64,000 nt of DNA, taken from Granulosicoccus sp963833195. Lineage in GTDB: Bacteria > Pseudomonadota > Gammaproteobacteria > Granulosicoccales > Granulosicoccaceae. Shown here one piece after another: positions 37,148 through 47,591 of this stretch. The DNA lies in assembly GCA_963833195.1 (NCBI GenBank), contig CAWHXF010000027.1, positions 4,092,001-4,156,000 of the forward strand. Reading direction: 5' to 3'. How positions within the stretch are numbered: the first letter of the stretch is position 1; every line of letters starts with the position of its first letter. The notes below the pieces were generated by a model, which did no database searches, had not been told where the DNA came from, and saw only the letters and a program-made list of their open reading frames with translations. The position numbers and the translations under genes are program-made.

Positions 37148-38806
37148 ATGTCCAGGAACGCAGACGCGGTCTCGATCGTCCGGAGCAAGCTCGGACGGCT
37201 GCGCCGCTTCTTCTCGGTCAGGGAGATGTGCCTGCAGGAGCTTCGAGCGAAGTGGGGAAGACCCGTCGACACGTATCGCGACCGGACCGATGCCGCGTTG
37301 CTCCATTCGTTGACTTCCCGCGACGCGTCCACGCGCACCGTCGACGATGCGACCTGGTACGACCTCGACATGGACGCCCTGTTCGACCGGCTCGATGGCA
37401 CGACCACGCGGCCCGGCCGTCAGTACCTGTACCGACGACTCAGGACGTACGAGCCCGACGAGGCGAAGCTCGAGCGCCAACACACCACGTCCGCGCTCCT
37501 TCTCGAATGCCCGGAGCTGCGCGAGGAGATCCAGCTGCGCCTGTGGAGGCTGCGCGGCTCGAACGCGTCCGCCGTCACCGTGATGCTGTTCGGCGAGCTG
37601 CCGGACGGGCACTTCAACGCGGTGCTCGCCGTCTGCCTGGCCGCCACGTCGTCGGTGTCCATCGTCGTGGCCCTGCTGTTCCCGAGCCTGTTCTGGCTCG
37701 CGATACTGCCCGTGGCGGCGAACTTCCTCTTCGCCGAGATGCATTCCCGGTGGATCGGGGAGCACTCCATGGGTTTCGTGCAACTGAGGAACCTGCTGAT
37801 CGTGGCCCATCGGCTCTCGAAGCTCGACACGGGCGCGGACATCCTGCAGCTGAACGATCTGAAGCGCGATCGTGCCGGGATTCGCGGGCTCCGTCGCCGT
37901 TTCCGGTTCGTTGGAGTGGACAGCACCAGCGGCAACCTGTTCGCGGCGCAGATCGCCTACCTGGCGAACCTGATTTGCCTCTTCGACTTCCTCGTCTTCA
38001 CGCGGTGCGCCCGGAATCTCGCCGAGCACAAGGAGGCGCTGTGCGGCATCTTCGACACGGTGGCCTCGCTCGACGGCGCGGCAGCGGTCGGCTCCTACCT
38101 CGCGTTCGCGCCGGCCCGATGCCACCCGCGCTTCGGCAAGCCTGGCGAGATGCGCTTCGAAGGCATCACGCATCCGCTTCTGGACGATGCCGTGCCGAAC
38201 GACTATTGCGCTGACGCGAACTCGGCCCTCATCACCGGTTCCAACATGGCCGGGAAGTCGACCTTCATCAAGGCGATCGGCACCAACCTGATCCTGGCGC
38301 AGACGCTCTGGCTGTGCCACGCGCGTTCAGCGCTGGTACCGAAGGCGTCGGTCATGTCGTCCATCAAGCGCTCGGATTCACTTGCCGAAGGGAAGAGCTA
38401 CTACTTCGCCGAGATCGAAGCCTTGCTGCGCCTGATCGTCGCCAGCGAGGAGCGGCAGCCGCACGTCTTCCTGATCGACGAGATCCTGCACGGGACCAAC
38501 ACGGTGGAACGGATCGCGAGCGCCGCCGCCGTGCTGGAACGGATCTCGAGGAAGCACGTGGTCATGGTCACCACTCACGACGTCGAGCTCAGCCGGTTCC
38601 TTCCGGACCGGTATCGACCGTTCCACTTCCGCGAGACCACCGATGTGGGGACGATGTTCGACTATCGGCTTCGGGATGGTCCTGTTCGGACGCGCAACGC
38701 CATCATGCTGCTCGAGGCGATCGGGTTTCCTGCGGATGTGATCGGGGTGGCGCGTCGGATTGCTTCGGAGCTTGATTCCTGGGGCAAACCGGAGATGTTG
38801 CGCTGA
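37148..38806 (+). CDS. MutS-like ATPase with membrane segments
   Basis: 552 residues. The C-terminal half is a MutS-type ABC ATPase: Walker A ITGSNMAGKSTFIKAIG at about 360-376, Walker B VFLIDEILHGTN near 440, and the D/H-loop MVTTHDVELS. The N-terminal mismatch-binding domain of true MutS is absent. Instead two or three hydrophobic segments (LAVCLAATSSVSIVVALLF, LFWLAILPVAANFLF, then LFAAQIAYLANLICLFDFLV) suggest a membrane-bound form. Such proteins are annotated as MutS-related but their job is unknown. The start ATG has GGAG 7 bases upstream. Confidence 0.85.
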   Translation: MSRNADAVSIVRSKLGRLRRFFSVREMCLQELRAKWGRPVDTYRDRTDAALLHSLTSRDASTRTVDDATWYDLDMDALFDRLDGTTTRPGRQYLYRRLRTYEPDEAKLERQHTTSALLLECPELREEIQLRLWRLRGSNASAVTVMLFGELPDGHFNAVLAVCLAATSSVSIVVALLFPSLFWLAILPVAANFLFAEMHSRWIGEHSMGFVQLRNLLIVAHRLSKLDTGADILQLNDLKRDRAGIRGLRRRFRFVGVDSTSGNLFAAQIAYLANLICLFDFLVFTRCARNLAEHKEALCGIFDTVASLDGAAAVGSYLAFAPARCHPRFGKPGEMRFEGITHPLLDDAVPNDYCADANSALITGSNMAGKSTFIKAIGTNLILAQTLWLCHARSALVPKASVMSSIKRSDSLAEGKSYYFAEIEALLRLIVASEERQPHVFLIDEILHGTNTVERIASAAAVLERISRKHVVMVTTHDVELSRFLPDRYRPFHFRETTDVGTMFDYRLRDGPVRTRNAIMLLEAIGFPADVIGVARRIASELDSWGKPEMLR

Positions 38807-38849
38807 TCAGTTTAATCCGACCACTTTCTCGTCGAAGTCCCCGCTGACC

Positions 38850-38879
38850 CTGGCCCGTCGCCGCATACGGCGACGCCAG
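38850..38879. terminator. Stem-loop between convergent mutS-like and icd genes
   Basis: CGTCGCCG and CGGCGACG form an 8-bp stem over a CATA loop, extended by CTGG and CCAG with a two-base bulge. It lies in the 82-base gap between two convergent genes, so it probably ends transcription from both. It lacks a clear T-run. Confidence 0.5.
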
Positions 38880-38888
38880 GCCACCGGC

Positions 38889-41125
<2,237 letters not shown>

Positions 41126-41215
41126 GGACGCTGGCGGGGCTCGACGAGGAAACCCGCGACAGTGCGTCAGAACCGGTGCGACTTCAAGTTCACCGGCCGC
41201 CGGGTGCTACAGGTG

Positions 41216-41254
41216 GTATGGACGACTCCGCTATACTTTGTCAGTCGTTCATAC
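41216..41254 (+). promoter_or_regulatory. Promoter with flanking inverted repeat, RES toxin operon
   Basis: A good -10 box TATACT (41232-41237) sits in the middle of an inverted repeat, GTATGGACGAC (41216-41226) and GTCGTTCATAC (41244-41254), with one mismatch in 11. The next gene starts 14 bases on with AGGAGA as its ribosome site. A repressor bound to this repeat would cover the promoter, as expected for an autoregulated toxin-antitoxin operon. The -35 is weak. Confidence 0.6.
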
Positions 41255-41267
41255 TCAGGAGACTCGC

Positions 41268-42152
41268 ATGGGCAGTCACCCTCGGGAACCAACGGGTACC
41301 GATGCCCCGAACGGGCGCGCGCCACTGCCTGACAGGGCCGCGGAGCGCGCGGGATCCGACGGCGTGCGGTCGGATGATCTCCCGGGTTCAGGACCATGGG
41401 CCGAGGTGTTGCTCGCGGGCGACGGCGTCCTCGTCGACGGTCGGGTCGAAGCGTTGGGCCGCGTGCTGATCGCCGAGCTCCCGGTGCTCGGACCCGATGC
41501 GGCTCGCGACGACGTGCCGAGTCCGGAGGAGGCGAGCGCGGCGCTCAGGACGCTGCTGCGCTACTCGAGCGCCCGTCGTCCCGAGGCGTGGCAGCGGGCC
41601 GTCGACGGACTCATGGACAGCACTTCGCTCGATGCCGATCAGCTCTATCAGGCGCAGCGACATGCGGCGCTTCGGCGCTGGGTGCTCGAGCACGTCGCTC
41701 TGCTGGGTTCCGGCGAGATCGGTCAGTTGCTCGTGGACCGGGTGGGCGCCGATTCGAACACCGCCCGCCACGTCGAGCGACTGCGCCGCGAAGGCGAGCT
41801 CGTCGCCATACCGTTCAAGTCGGGATGGCGCTATCCCGCGGAGCAGATCGACCGTCACGGTAGGGTCCATGCAGCGGTCCCGGACGTCGTGCGACGCGCG
41901 GCGGCGCAGGACTACGAGCCTTGGGAAATCGTGTACTGGCTCGCCCGGCCGACCGAGGTTCGACCGCCGATCACGATCGGCGCGCCGTTGGAGGGCGAAC
42001 GCCATTTCGACTCGATCGAGGCGATGTACGCGGCCATAGGCGAAGAGACTCCGAAGGCCGAGGTCGTCCGCGCGGGCCCGTCCCCGTTCGCGCTCCTGGC
42101 TGCCGGCGATGTGAACGCGTTCGACGAGGCCGTGCGGGCCTGGCTCGGTTGA
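41268..42152 (+). CDS. Putative antitoxin partner of the RES protein
   Basis: 294 residues. The C-terminal part (PWEIVYWLARPTEVRPPITI, then SPFALLAAGDVNAFDEAVRA) resembles the toxin-binding region of Xre-MbcA-ParS antitoxins. Just before it is a winged-helix-like stretch (GQLLVDRVGADSNTARHVER, then LRREGELVAIPFKSGWRYP). The N-terminal 120 residues match nothing I know. It lies 9 bases upstream of a RES-domain gene, the usual antitoxin-toxin order. It is much longer than normal MbcA-type antitoxins (about 120-150 residues). A role in autoregulation is inferred from the palindrome at its promoter. Confidence 0.65.
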   Translation: MGSHPREPTGTDAPNGRAPLPDRAAERAGSDGVRSDDLPGSGPWAEVLLAGDGVLVDGRVEALGRVLIAELPVLGPDAARDDVPSPEEASAALRTLLRYSSARRPEAWQRAVDGLMDSTSLDADQLYQAQRHAALRRWVLEHVALLGSGEIGQLLVDRVGADSNTARHVERLRREGELVAIPFKSGWRYPAEQIDRHGRVHAAVPDVVRRAAAQDYEPWEIVYWLARPTEVRPPITIGAPLEGERHFDSIEAMYAAIGEETPKAEVVRAGPSPFALLAAGDVNAFDEAVRAWLG

Positions 42153-42161
42153 GCGGGGTCG

Positions 42162-42818
42162 GTGTCGAACGTCACGGCGGTCGTCGATCCGCAAGGGCGA
42201 CGCCGGCTCGTCGCGCACTCGGTCTGGTGGTGTCTGCACCCCGTGGAGTACCCGGCCGAGGGCTTTCATCCGAACCACGCCGGTGAAAGCGCGGATGCGA
42301 CGGCCGGCGGTCGGTTCAATCCGTTCGCGGGTGCGGACGGTATCCGCGTGCCGACGAAGTACCTTGCGGACCACCCCAACGGCGCGTTCGCGGAAACGCT
42401 GTTCCGGGACGACACGCTCGATCGACGGCTCTCACGAGCGACGGTGGCGAGCCGGCGTCTTGTACAGCTCGCCCTCCGCCGGGATCTGCTTGTGGGGGAT
42501 CTTTCCGAACCCGAGCACGGCTCGGCGCTCGCCGCGGATCTCGGCTCGGGGCCTACGGCCTATCCGCGACTGCGGCGTCTTGCGGCGAGCCTGCACGCCA
42601 CGGATTCCGGGCTCGCCGGCCTGCTGTGGCAGGGCCGCCAGCTCGATCAGCCGGGCATGACGTGCATCGTGCTGTTCGGTGACCGGGTCGCGGCCGGCGA
42701 GCTCGAGCTCGTACAGAGCTTGGAGCTCGAGGGCGGCACAGGACTCACGATGCTGCGGGCGGCGGCGCGTCTGCGCGGCGTGGCGCTGCCGGCCGCGCTC
42801 GCGGAGCGCGCGCGGTAG
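42162..42818 (+). CDS. RES-domain toxin
   Basis: 218 residues from a GTG start. The RES-type core is visible: GGRFNPFAGADGIRVPTKYL followed by GAFAETLFRD, matching the Arg, Asn-Pro and Glu-bearing motifs of this NAD+-consuming toxin family. The C-terminal part (TCIVLFGDRVAAGELELVQS) is the usual closing strand. RES toxins deplete NAD+ and stall growth when free of their antitoxin. Directly downstream of the putative antitoxin, so they probably form one operon. Confidence 0.8.
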   Translation: MSNVTAVVDPQGRRRLVAHSVWWCLHPVEYPAEGFHPNHAGESADATAGGRFNPFAGADGIRVPTKYLADHPNGAFAETLFRDDTLDRRLSRATVASRRLVQLALRRDLLVGDLSEPEHGSALAADLGSGPTAYPRLRRLAASLHATDSGLAGLLWQGRQLDQPGMTCIVLFGDRVAAGELELVQSLELEGGTGLTMLRAAARLRGVALPAALAERAR

Positions 42819-42843
42819 AGGCGTGCACGGTCAGCGGCCTTTC

Positions 42844-43284
42844 TCAGCCGAACTGATTCATCGTGTCGTCCGGGAACATCAGGTTCTCGAACGGATCTCG
42901 ACTCTTCCAGCGGTGGACGCCGAAATCGCGCCGGTCCGTGGACAGGATGCGTCCGTGTCCGAGGTGCTCGGCCAGGATCACCAGCGACGCGTCCGCCAGG
43001 TCCATCGGCAGCGAGTCGTGCTTGCGCATCAGCCCGCCGATGCGCTCGATGTGCTCGTGACCGATGTCGAACACCTCCACCGCGTTCGATTCGATGAACG
43101 CGAGGAAGCGGACCGTGGCGCTCGTTCCCAGGCTCCGCCGCAGCAGGTGGCAGGTCTCGGTGAGCACGGGCCAGGTGGTGACGGGGTCCTCGAGCAGGGA
43201 CTTGCCGACCTCGACGGCGCGATCGTGGTGCTTGTCTCGCGAGTTCCCGAGGGCGTACCAGTAGCCGGTATCAACCAGGATCAT
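42844..43284 (-). CDS. PIN-domain toxin (VapC-like)
   Basis: 146-residue PIN RNase: ILVDTGYWYALGNSRDKHHD carries the first Asp, LTETCHLLRRSLG the Glu, and MDLADASLVILAEHLG, ILSTDRRDF the later Asps. It would cut RNA unless held by its antitoxin, which lies immediately upstream and overlaps it by 14 bases. The last eight residues (DDTMNQFG) and stop nearly match the end of aceA, 860 bases away; see the direct repeat at 42845 and 43705. Confidence 0.85.
   Translation of the reverse strand: MILVDTGYWYALGNSRDKHHDRAVEVGKSLLEDPVTTWPVLTETCHLLRRSLGTSATVRFLAFIESNAVEVFDIGHEHIERIGGLMRKHDSLPMDLADASLVILAEHLGHGRILSTDRRDFGVHRWKSRDPFENLMFPDDTMNQFG
42845..42871. repeat. Direct repeat of the aceA 3' end, left copy
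   Basis: CAGCCGAACTG(A)TTCATCGTGT and five more bases match 43705-43731 at 25 of 27 positions. On the minus strand it encodes the final T-M-N-Q-F-G and stop of the PIN toxin, the same residues as the end of isocitrate lyase. It brackets the PIN/antitoxin module with the right copy. Confidence 0.85.
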
Positions 43285-43546
43285 GCTTGGCTCGCAGCCC
43301 CTCGTCGAGGTACTCCTTGTAGCTCTCCGATAGCGATTCCGGTCCGGCAGCGCACCCGACGTAGTCGGACGCCATCAGGGCCTGCATGCCCGTGCCCTCC
43401 GCGGCGGACTCGTTCCGCAGGCGGGTCGCGACTTCGTGCAACGAGTACTTCAGGGCATCGGATACGGACGCGGCGCCGGTCCTTCGGCGAACGAGCTCGA
43501 GGTCCGCGGCGCTGCGCGGGTCGAGCCGGGCGTTGATGCGGTCCAT
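43271..43546 (-). CDS. Antitoxin of the PIN toxin, ribbon-helix-helix-like
   Basis: 91 residues. The start (MDRINARLDPRSAADLELVR, then RRTGAASVSDALKYSLHEVA) looks like a ribbon-helix-helix DNA-binding domain, and the rest is a charged tail that would wrap the toxin. The ATG is chosen because RHH proteins begin at this strand; the upstream frame is non-coding. It overlaps the toxin start by 14 bases and is preceded by a perfect palindrome likely to be its operator. Confidence 0.8.
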   Translation of the reverse strand: MDRINARLDPRSAADLELVRRRTGAASVSDALKYSLHEVATRLRNESAAEGTGMQALMASDYVGCAAGPESLSESYKEYLDEGLRAKHDPG

Positions 43547-43561
43547 ATCGAAGGGTCTCGC

Positions 43562-43580
43562 GTATGACAAGGTGTCATAC
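43562..43580. promoter_or_regulatory. Palindromic operator upstream of the PIN module
   Basis: GTATGACA and TGTCATAC form a perfect 8-bp inverted repeat with a 3-base centre, 15 bases before the antitoxin ATG. Position and symmetry fit a site for the antitoxin or toxin-antitoxin complex, giving autoregulation. Confidence 0.65.
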
Positions 43581-43703
43581 CGAGTGTGCGGCCAACTCGC
43601 GCCGAGCGCAACTGCCCGGAGCGCACCCATGTGGAGGCCGGGCGGTCCCGGGCGGCCGTGCGCCGACTCCGGGGTTCCGTTCCCCGAGGCCGGCGACGTT
43701 CCT

Positions 43704-45303
43704 TCAGCCGAACTGGTTCATCGTGTTGTCCTTGCCCGACGCCTTCAGCGCCTGCGCGCCGGAGAAGTACTCCTTGTGGTCGTCGCCGATGTTCGAGCCC
43801 GACATGTCCTGGTGCTTCACGCAGGCGAGCCCCTCGCGTATCTCGCGGCGCTGCACCTCGCGCACGTAGGCCAGCATGCCCTGGTCGCCGAAGTAGTCCT
43901 TCGCCAGCTCGTCGGTGGACAGCGCGGCCGTGTGGTACGTCGGCAGCGTGATGAGGTGGTGGAAGATGCCCGCGCCCTTCGCCGCGTCCGCCTGGAAGGC
44001 CTGGATGCGAGCGTCGGCCTCGGTGCCGAGCTCGGTCTCGTCGTAGCGCTCGTTCATCAGATCGTCGCGCTCGTAGTCCGAGACGTCTACGGCCTTCCTC
44101 GCTCCACGCGTCGTACACCTGCTGGCGGAAGTTCAGCGTCCAGTTGAACGAGGGGCTGTTGTTGTAGATGAGCTTCGCGTCGGGAATCTCGGCGCGGATG
44201 CGATCGACCATCTTCGCGATCTGGCCGACGTGCGGCTTCTCGGTCTCGATCCACAGGAGGTCCGCGCCATTCTTGAGCGCGGTGACGCAGTCGAGCACCA
44301 CGCGGTCCTCGCCGGTGCCGGCGCGGAACTGCACGAGCCCGTTGGGCAGGCGCGCGGTCTTGATCAGCTTGTCGCCCTGGCGAATGACGAGATCCCCGGG
44401 ACCGACTTCCTCGACGGAGGTGATCTCCTGACCCGCCACGAAGGCGTTGTACTGGTCGCCGAGATCGCCGGCCTCGCGCGACACCGGGATCTTCTGCGTG
44501 AGGCCCGCGCCGAGCGAGTCGGTGCGCGCGACGATCAGGCCGTCGTCCACGCCGAGCTCGAGGAACGCGTAGCGGATGGCGTTGATCTTGGCGAGGAAGT
44601 CCTCGTGCGGCACGGTGACCTTGCCGTCCTGGTGGCCGCACTGCTTGACGTCCGACACCTGGTTCTCGATCTGCAGGCAGCAGGCGCCCGCCTCGATCAT
44701 CTTCTTGGCGAGCAGGTACGTCGCCTCCTCGTTGCCGAAGCCCGCGTCGATGTCCGCGATGATCGGCACCACGTGCGTCTCGAATCCGTCGATGCGGTCC
44801 ATGACCGACTTCTCGGCCACCTGGTTGCCCTGCTCGCGCGCGGCGTCCAGCTCGGTGTAGAGGTGGCGCAGCTCGCGCGCGTCGGCCTGCTTCAGGAAGG
44901 TGTACAGCTCCTCGATGAGCTCGGGCACGACCGTCTTCTCGTGGATCGACTGGTCGGGCAGGGGGCCGAACTCGGAGCGCAGCGCGGCGACCATCCAGCC
45001 CGACAGGTACAGGTAGGAGCCCTTCGTGGTGCCGAAGTGCTTCTTGATGGAGATCATCTTCTGCTGGCCGATGAAGCCGTGCCAGCAGCCGAGCGAGCGC
45101 GTGTACTCGGACGGGTCCTTGTCGTAGGCCGCCATGTCGCGGCGCATGATGCCGGCGGTGTGGCGCGCGATGTCGAGCCCGGTGCGGAAGCGGTTCTGCA
45201 GCTGCATGCGCGCGACGTTCTCGGGGTCGATCGCGCCCCAGCGGCCGTCCTGGCCCGCGACCGTGTCGGCGGCTTCGCTCGTCAGTGTGCGGTAGGTATT
45301 CAT
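43704..45303 (-). pseudogene. aceA: Isocitrate lyase, frameshifted
   Basis: Glyoxylate-shunt enzyme of about 530 residues that splits isocitrate to glyoxylate and succinate. From an ATG with GGAGGA upstream the frame shows WHGFIGQQKMISIKKHFG, IIADIDAGFGNEEATYLLAK, the family active-site segment (here KQCGHQDGKVTVPHEDFLAK), ARTDSLGAGL and YNNSPSFNWTLNF. It breaks near 44,093 after AWSEEG. The tail (MNERYDETELGTEADARI, HQDMSGSNIGDDHKEYFSG) follows in another frame to 43704. One extra base in GGCC accounts for the shift, and the skipped residues VDVSDYERDD still read correctly in the second frame. Possibly a sequencing error. Confidence 0.92.
43705..43731. repeat. Direct repeat of the aceA 3' end, right copy
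   Basis: This is the genuine end of aceA (residues N-T-M-N-Q-F-G plus stop). It matches 42845-42871 at 25 of 27 bases. The 833 bases between the copies hold the PIN toxin, its antitoxin and its operator, as would be left by a module that integrated at the 3' end of aceA. Confidence 0.85.
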
Positions 45304-45336
45304 GGTCGATCCTCCGGTGGTGTGCGTCTCGCTTCT

Positions 45337-45684
45337 TCAGTCGAGCGAGATCGCGGTGATGAGCTGCATGCGGTGTTCGTGCGGCTTGCCTTCCACCGGG
45401 CTAGCGGCCCGGCGACGCTCCGGCTCGATCTCGACCTGCAGGCCGTCGCGCTCCAGCACGACCGAGCTCGGGAAGCATTCGTCGCCGCCGACGTCCACGA
45501 GCTGACCCGGCGTCGACAGTCCGGTGCAGCTGCCGTCGTTGCGGATGACGAGCAGGTGGTCCTGCTGCACGAGGTAGTCGGCGGCCGAGGCGTGCGAGCC
45601 CTCGGCCAGCGGGAAACGGCTGTCGAGCAGTCGTACCGCCTGTGCCCAGCTCGCGTCGGACCGGAATTGCTGATTCATGCCCAT
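45337..45684 (-). CDS. Stand-alone malate synthase G-like domain protein
   Basis: 115 residues just upstream of aceA on the same strand. The stretch AVRLLDSRFPLAEGSH, LLVIRNDGSCTGLSTPGQLV, GGDECFPSSVVLERDGLQVE matches the segment of malate synthase G that in E. coli GlcB reads VRRFLDESLPLENGSY through TPAQFVGYRGDAAAP and LLKNNGLHIELQID. The catalytic barrel and all active-site residues are absent, so it cannot be a malate synthase. GGGAG lies 8 bases before the ATG. It may be a relic of a deleted malate synthase gene or a small accessory protein. Confidence 0.7.
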   Translation of the reverse strand: MGMNQQFRSDASWAQAVRLLDSRFPLAEGSHASAADYLVQQDHLLVIRNDGSCTGLSTPGQLVDVGGDECFPSSVVLERDGLQVEIEPERRRAASPVEGKPHEHRMQLITAISLD

Positions 45685-45750
45685 GAGGTCGCTCCCGCTA
45701 CGTGGTGTGTTGATGGGGTAGCGGCAGAATAGGCGCGAGTGAACTAGAAT

Positions 45751-45783
45751 TTGACATTAGAAACTTCACACCGTGAATTTCAC
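45751..45783 (+). promoter_or_regulatory. Promoter and overlapping palindromes between aceA locus and its regulator
   Basis: TTGACA (45751-45756) and TGAATT (45774-45779) are 17 bases apart and point at the HTH/DUF3612 gene. Two symmetric motifs cover the -10: TTCAC-ACC-GTGAA (45765-45777) and GTGAATTTCAC (45773-45783), sharing GTGAA. The region is AT-rich for this genome and is shared with the divergent aceA-side genes, so the regulator probably binds here and acts on both directions. Confidence 0.65.
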
Positions 45784-45819
45784 TGATCGGAGTGGATTCA
45801 CCCGCCGAGGACGTGACCC

Positions 45820-47367
45820 GTGTCGAAGAAGACGGCCATACGCAACGCGCACTTCCTCGGCACCAAGATCCGGAACCTCAGGAAGCGCAACAACCTGACC
45901 CTCGACGACCTGTCGGCGCGCTGCCTGAAGGTGGACGTCGAGACGGCGCCCTCGGTGTCCTACCTGTCGATGATCGAGCGCGGCAAGCGCCACCCCGGCG
46001 CGGACATGCTCGCCACCATCGCGGAGGTCTTCCAGAAGGAGGTCGAGTTCTTCCTCGACGACGTGGCCGACGAGTCGGGCACGGCCCCCGACAAGGGCAG
46101 CAAGGGCGGCGTGCGCGGCATGGCGCTGGAGCCCGGGTTCCTGTTCTCGCCGGACGTGCTGCAGAACGCCATTCCCGAGATGCTCTCGCAGACGGGCGTG
46201 TCGGGCCGCCAGTTCGCGCACCTGCTCATTCGCGCGCACCAGGAGAACCACCAGAACCACTTCCCCGAGCTCGAGCGCGCGGCCGAGAACGTGGGGGGCA
46301 AGCGCATGCCGCTCGATGTCGAGGCGCTGACCGAGCTGTGCGCGGACATGGGCATGCGCATCGAGTGGTTCACGCGCCTGCCGAAGTCGATCGCGAAGGG
46401 CCTGAGCCTCGCCGACACGACGACGGTGCGCTCGTTCTTCGATCCGCCATCGACGATCTACGTCAACCGGCTGATGCAGAAGCAACCCGCACGGCTGAAG
46501 TACGACCTCGCCCACTACATCGGCCACAAGGTGCTGCACGACGGCGACGGTGTGAAGAGCGTCATGACCACGGGTCCGCTCGCGAAGGGGCGCGAGCAGG
46601 GGCTCGACATCGACGCGTCCACCGCGCTCGACTCGAAGGACATCGTGCACGCGTGGCGCGACTTCGAGTGCAGCTTCTTCGCGGGCGCGCTGCTGTGCCC
46701 GAAGGTGCCGTTCCGGCGGCTGCTGGAGCGCCACGCGCACGACACCTCGGTGGCCGAGGTCATCGACGTGACGACGGCGGTGGCCATGCGGCGCATGACG
46801 GCCGTGTCCTCCTACCCGCACTGGCACTACTTCGATGCCTACCCGCCCGGGCGCCTGCACGCGGTCTATCGCGGCAACGGCATTCCGCTGCCGTGGGGCA
46901 ACATGCGCCTGGTGCAGGATCCGTGTCGCCACTGGGCGGTGTTCCGCATGATCGGTTCGGACGTGCAGAAACCGTCCGCACAGATCTCCGTGCTCGACGT
47001 CGGCAACGAGCCGCGCATCTACGCCTGCGAATCGGTCAACGTCGAGGATCTGTCGGGCGTGGACCACGTGCTGTGCGCGGGCATCGACGTGAATCCCGCA
47101 CTCGCGGCGCAGGGCGCGGACGCGGTGGGCATCGCGAGCGAGCTGAAGGCGGCGTGCAACGCGAACGGCGGCTCGGTCGCGATTCCCTCATCGATCCGGG
47201 ACGAGCTGCGCGCCGTCGCGAAGCTGCTGAACATCGCCTGGGTGGAGCGCGGCATCGAGTCCGAGGCGCGGCTGATCTGCCCGAGGAGCGGGGCGTGTCC
47301 GCGGGTGCCGAGTTGTCATGCGGGGGAGGTGCGGGCCGTGGACCGGCGGCGGCTGATGAAAGGGTGA
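45820..47367 (+). CDS. HTH/DUF3612 transcriptional regulator of the glyoxylate locus
   Basis: 515 residues from a GTG start. An XRE helix-turn-helix (GTKIRNLRKRNNLTLDDLSA, VSYLSMIERGKRHP) at about 15-75 is followed by a middle IrrE/DUF955-like region (KYDLAHYIGHKVLHDGDG, partial metal motif) and a DUF3612-like C-terminal half ending with a cysteine cluster (LICPRSGACPRVPSC). Proteins of this build are found next to aceA or aceB in other bacteria and recall the mycobacterial RamB regulator of the glyoxylate cycle. Divergent from the malate synthase-like gene and aceA. Control of aceA is inferred from position and palindromes. Confidence 0.85.
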   Translation: MSKKTAIRNAHFLGTKIRNLRKRNNLTLDDLSARCLKVDVETAPSVSYLSMIERGKRHPGADMLATIAEVFQKEVEFFLDDVADESGTAPDKGSKGGVRGMALEPGFLFSPDVLQNAIPEMLSQTGVSGRQFAHLLIRAHQENHQNHFPELERAAENVGGKRMPLDVEALTELCADMGMRIEWFTRLPKSIAKGLSLADTTTVRSFFDPPSTIYVNRLMQKQPARLKYDLAHYIGHKVLHDGDGVKSVMTTGPLAKGREQGLDIDASTALDSKDIVHAWRDFECSFFAGALLCPKVPFRRLLERHAHDTSVAEVIDVTTAVAMRRMTAVSSYPHWHYFDAYPPGRLHAVYRGNGIPLPWGNMRLVQDPCRHWAVFRMIGSDVQKPSAQISVLDVGNEPRIYACESVNVEDLSGVDHVLCAGIDVNPALAAQGADAVGIASELKAACNANGGSVAIPSSIRDELRAVAKLLNIAWVERGIESEARLICPRSGACPRVPSCHAGEVRAVDRRRLMKG

Positions 47368-47591
47368 GCGTGCCGGGAGGCTGCGTTCGGAAGGGAGAGC
47401 GTGGCGGCAACGACAACGGTGCGGACCGCCCGTGACGCGACGCGACGCGGGAAATTGTCTCCGGAGGCATTGCGCGACCGCGTTGATCACCCGGACGTCA
47501 TTGTCGGCGAGAGCTGAAGCGCCGATGGCGCCGTCGCGGTTGAGCACCATTCCAGTGCTACGCTGATTCCGTCTCAACACGGCCCGTGGCA

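Noticed and set aside
44230..45732. 500-codon plus-strand frame opposite aceA
   Set aside because: Antisense to clearly conserved isocitrate lyase; composition typical of a GC-rich shadow.
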